A stretch of 64,000 nt of DNA from Enchytraeus crypticus (GCA_905160935.1 CAJHZI010000818.1:876001-940000), one strand, 5' to 3'; shown: positions 43,985 through 58,010, counted from the first letter of the stretch. Made by a program: numbers and translations. Notes: generated by a model not told the origin, from the letters alone.

Positions 43985-45790
43985 AAAGGTTTAACGTCCG
44001 TTTCCTCATCCAGGGATGATGTCAGGGACGTCCCCACAGCACACATCACTACAGATCAATTCACCCAGACCAATCTGCAAAAGAAATGTGCTGAGAAGTA
44101 AGGTCCTAAACGAAAGCCAATCCGGTGATCAAAAATGGTCAGGGTAGATTGATTATGTCTACGGTGGGAAAAGGTAAGTCTTAAGCTTGCTAGAGAATGT
44201 TGAAAGAGAAAACAAGAGCGAAGATTAGCAGGTAAAGAGTTCCAGATTGTGGGTGCTGCGTAAGAAAAAGAACGTCTGCCCAATGACGTGAGAATATTTG
44301 GAACAGAGAGAAGATTGGCGTCGGTGGAACGAAGTGAACGTGAGGGACGATAGGGAAGAAGAATTTCAGATAAGTAAGAAGGCTTGCCAAATCGCAGAGT
44401 TTTGAAAGTTAATAGAGCTATTTTATATTTTATGCGTTGATTTACAGGGAGCCAGTGAAGTCTGCGAAGTAAAGAAAAAGAGCGAAATTGAAGTCGAGAG
44501 GACTTGCAAACAACACGTCCAAGAGAATTTTGGACGTGCTGCAAACGATTGAGAGAAGTAGGCAATCCATGTAATAATTAATTACAGTAGTCGAGCTTTG
44601 AATGAACTATAGAATTAGCAAGGATAGTGGCTGAATTTCTAATAAGGGATGGACGTATTTGCCTAATCTGACGAATCTGAAAAAAAGAAGCACGACAAAC
44701 AGAAGAGATATGGGATTTAAAGTCAAGGTTTTCATCAAATATGACTCCAAAGCTTTTGGCGGATGGAGAAGGTGAAAGAGCAAGATTCTGAAAATTAACA
44801 GAATTATTAGTAATTTTATTTCTTTGCAAAGGAGTGCCAATTAAAAGGTATTCAGTTTTGGAGGGATTAACAGCAAGACGGTTAGCACAAAACCAGGAAT
44901 AAACCTTGTCTAGAATGGATGAGAGATGGGCCAGTTTCTGATCGGAATCATGATTAGAAAAGGAAATATACAGTTGAGTGTCGTCTGCATAGAAATGAAA
45001 ATTTATGGAAGACTGGGCAAGCAAGTAGCTAAGAGGAGTGATATATAAAGAGAAGAGCAATGGACCTGACACTGAACCTTGAGGAACACCGCGTAGGAGG
45101 GGTAGTTCAGACGAGCGATTTTGACCAATAACAACTGATTGTATGCGACATGAGAGATATGATGTAAGAAGGGAAAAAGCAGAATCAGAAATGCCAAAAC
45201 AAGATTTAAGCCTATTTATTAGGATGCCATGGTCAATTGTATCGAAGGCAGCAGAGAGATCTAGAAGAACCAAGGCAGAAACCTGTTTGCTACTCATGGC
45301 CAAGCTAAGATCATTTTGTATACGAAGAAGAGTGGTTTCAGTAGAATGGAGTATTCTATAGGCAGATTGATAATGAGAGATAGAAGGGAAAGAATCAATA
45401 TGAGTGCATAAACGGGTATAAATTACCTTTTCAAGAAGTTTAGAGATGAAGTTAAGATTGGAAATAGGACGGTAACTGGAAAGATCATCTTTTGGTAGAG
45501 AAGGCTTCTTTAGCAAAGGAGATACAACTGCTTGTTTGAAGGAGGTTGGGAAGATACCTTCTGAGAGTGAGAGGTTGATTAAGTAAGTAATAGGAGCAAC
45601 TAAAACATCAATACAGGATTTCAGTAATCGTGTAGGAATAACATCAAGGCAGCAAGATGAGTCGGTTGAGCGAAAAATAAAATTGCGTATTTCTTCCGGT
45701 GTAGCTGGTTCAAAACTAGAAAGTAGTGGTGGCTCAGGCATATTTACAGAAATGGTGTTGTCCATGTCAATAGAGTTGGAGGATATAGAG
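43985..45790 (-). mobile_element. LINE family A (L2-like), RT and C-terminal ORF with one stop
   Basis: On the - strand a frame opens at 45765 and runs to 44056, broken by a single in-frame TAA at about 44578 (LDYCN-stop-LLHGLPTSLNRL). RT motifs in order: LDLSAAFDTIDH (catalytic Asp), LLRGVPQGSVSGPLLF, FHFYADDTQLY (YADD box), then a C-terminal HWLPVNQRIKYKIALLTF and WNSLPANLR. The 3' UTR ends GAGGAAACGGACGTTAAACC plus (TTA/TAAT)n. The 5' end is truncated at a (TA)n tract near 45800, so endonuclease and ORF1 are absent. Low decay suggests recent insertion. Confidence 0.9.
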
Positions 45791-45814
45791 CTACAGAACC
45801 TATATACGTATACA

Positions 45815-45990
<176 letters not shown>

Positions 45991-46009
45991 TTGGGTAAAC
46001 AGGATTGTT

Positions 46010-46250
46010 TTCTCAGAGAATGACGCACCTGCCCAGTAAATGTTAGTCGAGGCTGATGAAGGCATAGGGGGCCCACCTCATTATAAGCAGAATCACGCAA
46101 GAATAATGGTATATCGAAAGGAATGTTAGATGAGTTAAAGATCCCCTCGTATGTGGGCATGAAGAGGGAAACAGAAGATAGAGGTGAGTGGAGGCGTTAT
46201 ATACCTTGGACCTGCCAATAGGCAGTGCACTAAGAGAGAGAGAGAGAGAC
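46010..46250 (+). mobile_element. LINE family D 3' end
   Basis: gttttctcagagaatgacgc, ggcataggggg, gtgagtggaggcgttatata, cactaagagagagagagaga. Confidence 0.8.
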
Positions 46251-46260
46251 ATAGCAAGCA

Positions 46261-46850
46261 CTTGACAGACTTTGTATAAACACTATAATGATTGCATATT
46301 TGAAGATAAAAAATTTCGCCTAAACAATAATTAGATGTTTAAATAATTAAATGTTGAAATACCTCACGTGCCATTCTTTTATGAATGTTAATATTAACTT
46401 AGTTCTCATTAGAACAAAAAAAATAAAATAAAAAATAAAACGAAAGTTAAACTGAGCTAAGCAGATATTTAGGTAGATATTTTGTTTTCATATTTTTGTA
46501 TTAGTTATAATATTAAAAAGTACCAATATTAGAAGTAATTATTAAAAATATGAGGTTGATATTAACACGACGTTTTAATTCCACAATGGAGGTGACGCTA
46601 TTTGTCATTGGTGGTTTGACTGATTGTTAATTTATTATCCATTTCGTGATCATATATAAATTGAAAGATCGAACTAATTGATTAAAATTTCAGACTTTAA
46701 TCTCAGGTAACGAACAGGGGCCTACAGTTTATTTTAATTACTAAGTTTAATAATTGTATTGTATTATCTTGGAAATGACAATTTTATACCAGTGTCATGA
46801 CCACTGACCGTTTTCAAAGCTGCTTTCTTTCCATGATTAATCGCATCTTT
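46261..46850. other. Intergenic, nothing recognised
   Basis: AT-rich sequence, no features. Confidence 0.5.
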
Positions 46851-46859
46851 GTTGTTTCA

Positions 46860-47000
46860 GCGCCAATTGGCAACAAACTCCGATAGATGATTAACCTTCC
46901 AGGGTTCCTGGGGATATCACTTCGTTGACTGATCGGAGCTTTGAACCCAGGCCACTTGCTTCTGAGGCGAATACTTTAACCGTTACGCCGTTTTCCCTCA
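46860..47000 (-). mobile_element. tRNA-derived SINE5
   Basis: Reverse complement reads ggcgtaacggttaaagtatt, cgcctcagaagcaag and B box-like GGGTTCAAAGCTCC. Confidence 0.55.
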
Positions 47001-48660
47001 AATTTTGATTACTTCTAGACAGATTGATTGATTGTTTGTATTTTGAATAGTTTATTTGATTTCTTAGTGAGTGACTGCTTGCTGTATTGATTGACTGATT
47101 GAGTGATAGATTCATTGATTGATTTTGATCGAAATAGCGATCGATTAATTCGTGGATTGATTGACAGATGCAAGTCATCCTCTGTTTTGCGGCTTTGTTA
47201 ATTTAAATCAAATGATCTTTTAAGTTATTTGATAACTTAGTCGATCTTAAAAACCTTGAGGAACATTCTAGTGTTAGATTTTATCTATTCTTATTTTCTT
47301 GCGTGGAATTGATAGACGTGTAACTTTTCTCTCTGAATTTGTCTGATTACGATTTTTATTAAAATTATGTGGAATTTTAGTCTCTCGTTGCTTTTCATAA
47401 TTTGCATTTTTTCATAATTTAAATCTTTTTCAAAATACTAACGATGTCAGACGCAACAAAAAGCACAATTAGATTTTGAAAAAAAACTAGAAAAACTAAA
47501 GGGTTATCGAAGCAAAAAGAACACAGACAAAAGTAACACTAGTTTTACCTGAAAATGAATGATACGAAACTAGCATACACTGTAGACAATAGCAGAGACT
47601 GGGTTTATTACATAACATGACATAATATAACACTGCAGAGTCAGGAAGCAATCGCATGCTTGTTTTAAGACCCAATAAACTCTTAACAACACCAATACTA
47701 ATAATAACCAATACTTCAATATAAGACTGAGAACGACATTATATAAGTAAATTTACCAAAAATGGCAAATAGAGAACTATACCTAGTTATATGATATTTC
47801 CAAATTTCTATTTATAGTCCAGTAGTTATAATTTTTTACCAGAGACAACTAAAAGGGTATTTTCTCGTGCTGCACTCTGTACAATTTTGTTCGTAACTCA
47901 CAACGCTCATCAGAGATTCTGGGGACCCATACAGGATGCTTATAATACCTCTATGCATGTATCACCATTATGATATGGAAAAAATTATTTACAGCTGATG
48001 CCCATCTAAAGAAGGCTTCTACTTGGAACAAAGAGTAGCCTGTCGGTTAAATTTAAATAAGCTTGACAGTGTTGTGATGGCAGGACTATAGGTTTACTAC
48101 GCTAATGTGTTTAGTTCAATCACAAATATCCCCGTATCTAAAAGAACTGGATGTAGAATCTACTTTCTAGATTTAAAGGTAGAATATTAAGCTAGATAAC
48201 TATAATTGCAGTGAGGTCTGCACAAGTAAGCCCATAGCCAATTTCTCATAAATGTTTACGTGCTAACAGACAACATGACTTACAACCTAAGACCTACTTG
48301 TTATATGTAGTCTTTTTCTCCGTAACAAATGATTTAACAAGCTTTTTTGATTTAGGGACGTACATGGACTACTCATGAATCCATGGAATAAACTGATTTT
48401 AAAATGTTACTATTAAGGGGTTTACGATTAATTTTGTTTGTTACCAAATTGACAATGAATTATAAAAAGCGGCTTAATTCAAAATCCTTACTTTATACTT
48501 TATTTATTCATACTGTACTTTGCACCATATTAAGAGAACAGGCAAAAGTAGGCCTATAGGTCATTTTCATGACATAACTAGCGCTACTTCCTTAAATTCG
48601 CCAATCTGAGGAGACAAGGGTCGTGAAATATGAGGGGCCGGGGACAGTGGCTAAATGTGG
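47001..48660. other. Intergenic, nothing recognised
   Basis: A short GATT-rich stretch lies at 47020-47165. No coding frames with family signatures. Confidence 0.5.
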
Positions 48661-48664
48661 AGCT

Positions 48665-48845
48665 CGATTCAAGCCTCTCTCTCTTAGTGCACTGCCTACT
48701 GGCAAGTCCATGGTATATAACGCCTCCACTCTTCTCTGTCTTCGCTTTTCTCATCATGTCAACATATGAGTGGGTCTTTAAATTATCTAACATTCCTTTC
48801 TAGCCTCTATATCATCATCATCATCACCATCATCATCATCATTAC
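48665..48845 (-). mobile_element. LINE family D 3' end and (CAT)n
   Basis: gtgcactgcctactggcaag, ccatggtatataacgcctcc, then (CAT)n at 48810-48860. Confidence 0.75.
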
Positions 48846-48859
48846 CATCATCATCTGCA

Positions 48860-49890
48860 TCATCTGTTCCTTGCTTCTAGTTAACTGTAGTCTTTGCGCA
48901 TCTATCCTCAGACTTTCTCAGTAAATGACCTACCTAAACACTTCAACCTTCTCTCAGAAACTATTTCATCTAATTTTCTTTTATATACTAGACTCTATAT
49001 ACTAGCTTAAATAGAGAACGGGTCAAAAGGTGGAGGACTGAGCACAGTAGGTGGGCTGATGGCTTGGCCCCTAGCTCCTCCCCCATAGTCTGGCACCTGA
49101 CTAACAGCCATTGTTTTTGAAAATGGTTTTCGAAGTTGGCACAGCCCCCAAGTCAACCTTTTTTTAAAAATAAGTTACAAGTTACCAATTAAATGTGCAG
49201 AAATATCGACGTATATCTGCGGGGCGCAGTAGTAAAACAAGCCATATGAATAGAAGCGAAGTGAACAAAATAATAGAAACTTTGACACAAATCACTGTAA
49301 ATATAAAAATTAAAAAACAATAATTATATTATAAAAATAATACTATTGCAAACACACATAAAATAACTAATGGAAGACAAAATGTTCTTCCACAAATAAG
49401 CGTCGGTACCTAGTAAATGAGAAAATGTATAAAATGAGGCTCAAAAAGAATACAGTCAACAAGAAAGGTTGAGAATCTCTGATTAATAAAACCTCGGTAT
49501 GTGCGCGGTGTACTGGGTAATGTGTAACATTAGCTTAATGCTTGCTTGTTAATTTCAACAACTCGTTAGCTTAATTAATCACAAAGTATTACAACATGTA
49601 GAGTAATACCAATTAAACTGCAACAGTTTGCATTATTTATTAGTATTTTCAAATCTATTAAAGCTATAGTTAAAATTATGATCTAAAAAGGACGATATAT
49701 AATATATTAGATATTACTGGATCTCTATATTTGAAAAACTGGTGAAAAGTCTACCAATTTCATTGTTTCTAGTCGAATAAACGGAATACTTTAATGAAAG
49801 TCTTGAAGTTAGAACACGGTTTGGTGTCTGCAATAGATAAAATATCTTCATATGATAACGTCTGTACAATCACTATTCTATTTAGTATAT
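48860..49890. other. Intergenic, nothing recognised
   Basis: A moderately GC-rich patch (49015-49160) is not assignable; the rest is AT-rich. Confidence 0.45.
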
Positions 49891-49894
49891 ATTG

Positions 49895-49895
49895 G

Positions 49896-49963
<68 letters not shown>

Positions 49964-50064
49964 CACCGCGAATCAGTATGTACGGGTTTTGAGCAAATCC
50001 TGGGCTCGCCCGCAACTGACTACGCTTTCGAGTAAGGAAACTGACGGTAACATTAGCTTTACCA

Positions 50065-50110
<46 letters not shown>

Positions 50111-50118
50111 TATATAGG
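49895..50118. mobile_element. SINE1 between two (TA)n tracts
   Basis: (TA)n at 49900-49960 and 50071-50118 flank a + strand SINE1 (49962-50065: ccgcgaatcagtatgtacgg, gagtaaggaaactgacggta). Confidence 0.8.
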
Positions 50119-50178
50119 CCTATACAGTGTATATACATATAACATACTTTACTGCATATATTTTTCTTAGCCTATATA

Positions 50179-50881
50179 CAGTGGCGGATCCAGGGGGGCC
50201 CGGGCCCCCCTTAGGTCCGCGGATAAAAATTTTTAAACTATATTTTCATTGTTTCGATGGCAATTTCGATGTGTAAACATGTTTGTAATGGCAGTGGTTG
50301 GGGGTGGGGACCCTGGGGGGAGGGTACGAGAGGGAACGCAGTTCCAATAGTTCGATTTTTTTCTAGGGTATACTAAGAGCCCTGTATAATGGAAGGGGGC
50401 CCGAAAAATGTTGCCGTTTCACTTGCTTTTAATTTTCACTTGAATCTTTCCATTAGAGGAAAAAGGGTGTAAGTAACAAATGTCCCGTAGCATTGGTGCA
50501 AAGAGCCTTGACTGAGAGTGACTTAAGCCCCCCCCCCCCCCTATTACCAAAATGAGGTCACTTTTGCAATTCGTCGAGATCCGCAGAGTTTCTTCAGAGG
50601 TGAAAAAATTAACCTACTTTTTCTAAAACAAAATTAAGTGTAGGATTTTAGGTTTTTCCATGACTTTAGTAAGGGTATGAGCCGGGGGGGGGGAAGATAC
50701 GGGGATACACTCACTGTATGAGCCGAACAAAGTAGTGAAACCAATTTTTAGCCCCCCCCCCCCGTAGCAATTTGTCGGGTTGCGTCACATGTCCCGAAGA
50801 AGGCGGAGCGTAAGCAAAAAATGTGTATACTCTCAAAAAAATGTCGGGCCCCCCTTAAAAAAATTCCTGGATCCGCCCCTG
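50179..50881. mobile_element. 703-bp hAT-type MITE
   Basis: Termini CAGTGGCGGATCCAGG and, at the right end in reverse complement, CAGGGGCGGATCCAGG: terminal inverted repeats with one mismatch in 16. They are flanked by an exact 8-bp duplication CCTATATA (50171-50178 and 50882-50889). An 8-bp duplication with CAG...CTG ends is typical of the hAT superfamily. The interior has poly-C/G runs and no transposase frame. Confidence 0.88.
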
Positions 50882-51069
50882 CCTATATATTCCATCTTAA
50901 GTAATAATTTAAAATAAAATTAACTTAAATAAGTATATTTAATGACTAATTTTTCGTTAAATAACTCTAACCATGGTTAAATTTAATTTTGATGTAGCCT
51001 AATAGTAATTATAGAGTACTGACTAAAATTTTACGAATTTAATGATAGTTTATATTCTAATTTCGTTTA

Positions 51070-51215
51070 CTTCTCCTCAGCACATTTCTTTTGCAGATTG
51101 GTCTGGGTGAATTGATCTGTAGTGATGTCTGCTGTTGGGGACGTCCCTGACATCATCCCTGGATGAGGAAACGGACGTTAAACCTTTATTATTATTACTA
51201 TTATTATTATTATTA
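51070..51215 (+). mobile_element. LINE family A 3' end
   Basis: cacatttcttttgcagattg, gatctgtagtgatgtctgct, GAGGAAACGGACGTTAAACC and (TTA)n, about 300 bases upstream of the amphiphysin-like start codon. Confidence 0.85.
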
Positions 51216-51513
51216 TATAAATGAAAACTCTTCGAAAATGCAGAGAGCACTTTTTTTGGCAGTATTGAATAGAGAAAGATTAGAAGACACTTACTGCCCC
51301 TCTAGAAAACTCTTTGAGATTACAGATTTTAATAACTACATGTATACCTTCATTTTTATATATCGTATTCCGTAAAGTACTCAACTTCGAACATTAAATT
51401 AACCCGCACAACATAAACAGCTACGAAGGATTACAGAGGCATTGTGCGGTAGACGTGATTGGTGTAGAGAAATCTGACCTTGACGTTAAGTCGTTTTACC
51501 TACATTTTGAGAA

Positions 51514-51591
51514 ATGGCAGAGGGATCGACGAAAGAGAGTCGGGATTATGGAAAGAGTACTCAAAAGTTCTTCAATAGAACCATAGAGAAG
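51514..51591 (+). CDS. Amph: Amphiphysin-like exon 1 (start codon)
   Basis: MAEGSTKESRDYGKSTQKFF then NRTIEK, before donor gtattt. The MAE start and QKFFNRTIEKV align with the N-terminus of BIN1/AMPH. The ATG has A at -3 (gagaaATGG). A reversed CCAAT box (ATTGG) lies about 55 bases upstream. Confidence 0.85.
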
Positions 51592-54500
51592 GTATTTCTT
51601 TGTTATATTTTTATTGATTTATTGATTTATTTCACAAGCGTGCCGAAAATGGTCATACAACTCTGTAGAGTTCACAAAGAATACAGTCAATCGGGCACAT
51701 GTAACAATTATATATAAATAAACGTGAGCCATGGTGAAATTTAAGAGAGAAATTAAAGAATTAAATAAAGATAAATAATGATAATTATAATAGGTATATG
51801 TATACCAGCATATTTAAGTAAGCAATGGTAGATTTTAAGCAAATAAAAATTGAAAGTACAAGTAAAATAACTATAGTCCATTGATCGAACAAGTCTATTC
51901 TTCGAACAACCCAGACATAACATGAGACTACACGTATGTACTTAGATCCAAACTAACGTCAGATAGGATATTCGGTAGATGAGCGCCAAGGCTCCAAAAC
52001 TTACTACAAAATTTGCCTAAACTAATGGAAAAATAGGGGATTGACTGGTATGAGACATGGTATGGGACATAGGCGATATGGTATGGGACAGAGAGGAGCG
52101 AAGCGAAGAAGGTCTATTCGTGTCCCGACCCTAGTTAAACTGGAATTAAAGGTAAGAAGAAGAAGATGATGATGATCGAACAATTCCCGTAAAGTTAAAA
52201 GTTATTAAGTCTGACGAAATTCAACATAATGTATGTGTGAATATCTCCTATTTTAGTGTTTTACCAAATGGCAGGTCCTATGTATTTATTCCTACTCAAA
52301 GACTGCTTCGTGTTTATCAATAACCCTACGCTGACTACCAAGTCCGTTCCTTCACAAAGGCTAAGCCACTCTTAAACCACGCTATAACATCTAGCTCGTG
52401 GAAATGTGACCCCTGAGATGAATTTCCATTGTTCTAATGAGTACTGACTTAGTCGCCTCTTACTACTTGCTCTTTTTACGATTGGGTATTTCGAAATGAC
52501 TCGGACGCAACACGTTATGATATTTACAATGTCTAAATAGCTTCGTGTGTACAGATTAAGGTAACTTTATGAAAATGCTGTTCGTGAGGTAGTGGGATCG
52601 ATTCCCAGATGATCTTATCACAGAGTATATCTGATTTTTGAAGGATTTTTAACTTGGATAATTGACAAAATTGCCTGTATTGGTTTAAACGTATGTGCTA
52701 GTAAGAGCGATAGATATCATCATTGATGATCATTTATCTATCCAACGAGTTTAAACGTACATGTAGGATAGTTAAATGGTTACGAATAGTGAAATATATA
52801 TATGGTTATGAATTTAGCAGTTTGATTTATCTGACTATAAAATGAAGACGGCGAGATTAGTGCGCTTGGTTTCATTGCGCGTCAATTATCGAAGTTAAGC
52901 TGCATCGACCTCGGTTAGTACTTTGTGGGTGACCACCTTGGAAGACCGAGTGTTGGTAAAAGCTTAGGAAGGAAGAAATCCCAGGGTGATGGAAGGTTAT
53001 TATTAAATCCGCGCCGGCTGCAATTGATGCGCCATCAAAAGGCAAAGATTACTAATAACCATGGAGAGGAAGGAGGAAATGGGTTTTAAACAAGCATCTG
53101 TGCTTCCTGACCCAGTGTGCCGTTATATGTTATGTGTTATGATATATACAATAAAGTAGCATCTGTTTAAGCAGATAATATTAAGAACAAAGAAGTTAAC
53201 AGTTAATAACAGAAGTTAAACACTAATAAAGTAAAGTAACAATAACAATTTAAAGTTTAACAGTCAAGAATGAAAAGTTATCTCTGGCTGCTTGATTTAC
53301 AATTTTGATTAATCTGATAGCTGCAATTTTTTCTTTATGTTTTTCTTTATTCTAATTTTCCTATCGTAACATTTCATACGCAGAACATGATAAAACGTTT
53401 CAAACTTTAGCTTTGAATGAAGTTTTGCCAAAGTATTAGTAAAGGGTTTGATGACACAAAATATACAATAATCACGTTTTAATATTCATGAGCTCAATTT
53501 TAGGGTGAGTTGATCAAGAATGAAATATAAAACTTTTAATGGAGCGGTAATTGCATAATGAATGAAACTCTGCAAATATTTAAATTTGAGGTATTAAGAT
53601 GACGGGTATAGTAATGTATTATTATCTCTATAACTTTTAAATTGTATTTAAACTGAAATTGTAGTCGAAATTTAAATAGGTGTAATTAAATAACAAAACA
53701 TTTGTACAAAATTTACATGCATATAAAAAAAATGTGTGTATGTAGGCGGTAATGGAGTAGGTATGTAATACTGTATGTAAATAATACTGTATAAATGAAA
53801 TACTGTATGTACATGTATGTAATACTGTATGTTTGCAATTTTGTATGTATGTAATATTCTATATATATAATACTGTATATAAGCAGTTGCGTCAGTGATT
53901 AATTTTTCATTCTTCAGTTGATATTCGTTATTAACATAATTTTGAGTTATAAATTTATGGGTCAATGCCAAATCTTGAATGCCAAGCATGCCTTAACTTT
54001 GCCGTGGTAGAGTTTATCGAGATTCTACCTGACATTTTCTACATTACACGTACTCAACGGTCACCACATTCGAGATACTGCTACTTCAAATGACAATTGA
54101 TCAGCTGAAGTGTTGATAAGATATTTATTGATTGATTTCTTGACGCAATCATTACCCATAGATTAACTAATAGACTATTTCTGTGCATGGCAGTATAGCG
54201 CATGCAAACATGTAACGTATCTTAACGAATATTATTTACGGCAAGAAATACCGCGGGTTGCAAATTTAGATTAATTAATTATATATGTATAAATTGTGTC
54301 AAATATACAATACTATTCAAACGTGTATATTAAGTCATCAATATTAAACGCATGAAAAATGTATGAAAAATATTGTAGGTATTTTGGAGCAAATTTCCAC
54401 AGATCTATATATCAGTCTCTCCTATATCCTATATTCTTGTACGTTGCAAATTTGTAAATCTAAATTTTACAAGATAGCTACGATTTAAGGCATATATGTA

Positions 54501-57500
54501 TGTTCTTTCTCTCTCGCTCTCTGTCTAGTGTTCTTCCAAGTGACAGATCCTAGATGCATATTCTTACTCACATGCTGCTTTCACGTTCAATAAATAGCAC
54601 TCCATCGATTGACAAGTTAATCTCTTCATAAAGCCTCATTCACTTCTTAATGTAGCTTACAGCTTTGGAAATAATATGACGCCTGAGATGGTTTCTCGTC
54701 TAAGACGGTTTAACATGTATACTCTCCCTCACTCTCTCTATCTTAGTGTACTGCCTACTGGTAGGTATATAATGCCGCCACTCATCTCTATCATTTGTTT
54801 TCCTCTTCATTCCACATACGAGTAGATCTTTAAATCATCTATAACATTCCTTTAGGTGTGCCACTATCTTTGGGGATACTGCTTATGACGAGGTTGGCTC
54901 CCTATGCCTGCCTCAGTTTCGAGTTACATTTACTGAGCAGGGGCGTCATTCCCTGAGAAAACAATCCTGTATGCTCAAACAATCCTGTTTACGCAAATAC
55001 ATGTATCACATGTATACTAGAGCATCTTTTATGTCTGTGATTTTAGCGATTTACCTAACAAACACTTTGAAGAACTACAGAACCAAAAGGTTTCGTGCGA
55101 AAGCAAAGATCTAGTGCACAGTACAATCTTAATATCGTTTGACAAAATGCAACAGATTAAGTTCCGTAGTTCCTTTGGTTTACTTTATGAAGCTGTACAG
55201 GATCTTAACAGATTCTATTCATATACATCAAATCTTAGCTGATCCGTTATCATGGTACAAATAATGCTCTTTTAAATTTAAAAGTTTGTGAACAAAGCTA
55301 AAGATGCTTAGCCGATGGGATAGAGCCTTCACAGCTATGGAGAAGTAGACTGGATGATATATGCGGCAGAACAACCAAAATGTAGGAAAGGTGTCTTGCT
55401 TTCTTTGTTGAATTGAGGGTATATTGGCACGCAGTTAACGTGAACTCTGAAATAACGTCCCTAGACAAGTTGAGATCAAAATTATTGTTTCATTGCAATG
55501 TTTAAACTTTATTTCTAGAAATATTCACATTTCTTCAATTATATGAGCTAATTCTGTTTTTTACTGAGGCAATACCATGACTATCTATGACTATCTACGA
55601 ATATCTATGAATATCTATGACTATCTATGACTATCTATGACTATCTACGAATATCAATGAATATCTATGACTATCTATGAGTATATATGACTATCTATGA
55701 CTACGAATATCTATGAATATCTATTAACCTATTTAAACAAATGGCTATTATACTAAAGTGACAGTGTCCGTGGAAGGAAAGATCGTAATGTTTGTTTGAT
55801 CCATGGGTTTGGCGGACGAGTCCCTACCAAGGATCTTAGCCTTGGTACCGATTGAAAAGCCTATTTTGGTCTTATTATTGATCAGTATACGTTTAAAAAA
55901 AAAAAAAAATGATTATGGTTTTTTAAGTAAATGATCATGGTTCTCTCTCTCTCTCATTGTATCCATTTTTGGCTGGTTTGGTTATCTGTTAAACAAATTT
56001 AAAGACAAGAATCAAAAGCAGCTCAACAACTCGTTAAATCATAGAATCTTGATTATTTCTTTTGACTTTTAGCTTTTCTGGTACTAATATTGAAATTTTG
56101 ATGACATTTTCACTTAGATAGAATACGCTTTAAACTCAGAATTCTACTCCATTGTAATAATTGAGTTGTTAGTTAAATGAATGATATAAAAATGATAGCA
56201 CTTAATTAAATGAAAGATATATAGAAATTGTTGTGGAAAACTAACGCTGTATGATTTGTTTCTAGGTAATGCATAAGGTGGGAATATCAGACAAAACCTC
56301 AGACGAAGATTTCGATGCCTCGGCACAAAAATATAACGAGCAACAAGTAAGACAAATTTTCAACTTTACAGATTAGAACTGAGATAAGATAAATGTATGT
56401 ATGACATTCGTTAATTGAAAAAGATAAGAAATGTTTAACTACATTTTCTTGCCTCGAAAATTTTCCTGCCTGTTTTCAAAATTTTCGAAGAATTTTCCTG
56501 CCTGTTCATTCATATACTGGATTTACATGATAATATAAAATCACTATGTGCAGCTGTCAATTCAACGGCCAACAATCTACGCAGATGATTCAAGACTTCT
56601 CTGTCTTACGTTTTCATTTTCATTCCCACATCTGAGTGAAACATTATGTCATCTAGCATATCTATTTACCGGTTCAGCTCAGAGTAACGTATAGTGGAAA
56701 CAACAAAGTAGGTCTTCTTGTAAATCAGATTACGATTCAAATACCGCAGCAAGTCGTTATTGACTATCAGATATCTGTATGAGTAATTTATTCTATCATA
56801 ATTAAGATGATAGATGATAATGCTAGCTGCACTTTGAAGTCTTTACTTTTAATGTAATGCTTACTAGATTTATCTTAAGCTCTTGATAAGGATAGCTCAC
56901 ACAGCAGTACACTTACCGCAAATGCTGCCAAACTATAACTACAACCTTATCACAAGTTTAATTACTGCCCTATATCACCCTGTCGTAAATACTCTATTCG
57001 TTAAAAAGACATTCATCCTTTACTAAATATATATTTCCTATGTTATCATATTCACTAATAAACATACAATTAGAATGATATTTTACTACCTAGACTTGTT
57101 GTAATGAATGTCTCAATAGCCCAGGATGGTGTAAAGTGTCAGGTAACGCTATGAAACGTTAAATGGGTGTTTCATGCGTCAAGAGATCTAAGCCTCTTCG
57201 AGCTGAGAATAAAAGTGTGGACATTCAGATGACTAGTAAAAGCTAAAGCTAAAAAGCTAAGGTTAACGTCAGTTTCCTTACTCGAAAGCGATGTCAGTGA
57301 CGGGCTAGCCCAGGATTTGAACCCCGCATATACTTATCCACGGTCGAGTAACTTACCGACTTCGCCACTGGCTCCAGCCAGTGACTATACACTGACTAGC
57401 GGTCTCTCTCCCTCTCTTTCTTTCTCTCTCTCTGTGTCTCTAACATTCTGTCAGGTGGCAGGTCCCAGGTACATCTTCCTATTCGCAACATACTGAAACG

Positions 57501-57928
57501 CCGCATAGGGTTCCATCCATCGATCAACAAGTTTATACCTTCACAAAAGACTAAGTCTTATCCACTGCTGATTGTTGCCAACAACGTCTGAGGTAGTGTC
57601 CTGTTGTTTTCTTCAGTTCCTGCTTAGTCTCCTATTACTGCACCTGCAATTTGCTTTGGTCTATTCTTCAAAGATCTGGAAGCAACACAGGATTAACATA
57701 ATATAAACGTAACCTTTTTGCCTATCGGTTAATGAATTTTATACTAAGAGTGAGAGTCACGTCCCTCACGTTGCCTTATGGCGAGGAACCGGACGTTAAA
57801 TTCTCATTGATTGATTGATTAATAAAATGCGTTTGACCTTGTAGGCCGCAGCTCTTCGATTACAGAAAGAATTGAAGACTTACATGGCACAGTCAAAAGG
57901 TAAAAGAATATATATGCGGTTGCTCTAT

Positions 57929-58010
<82 letters not shown>

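Noticed and set aside
44190-45197. Shorter - strand frames at 44190-44390, 44607-44840 and 45003-45197
   Set aside because: Out-of-frame shadows of the LINE A reverse transcriptase.
55800-55865. Hammerhead ribozyme-like ggcggacgagtccctaccaa
   Set aside because: The core CUGANGA reads CGGACGA and no GAAA segment follows the putative helix II, so the catalytic core is not met.
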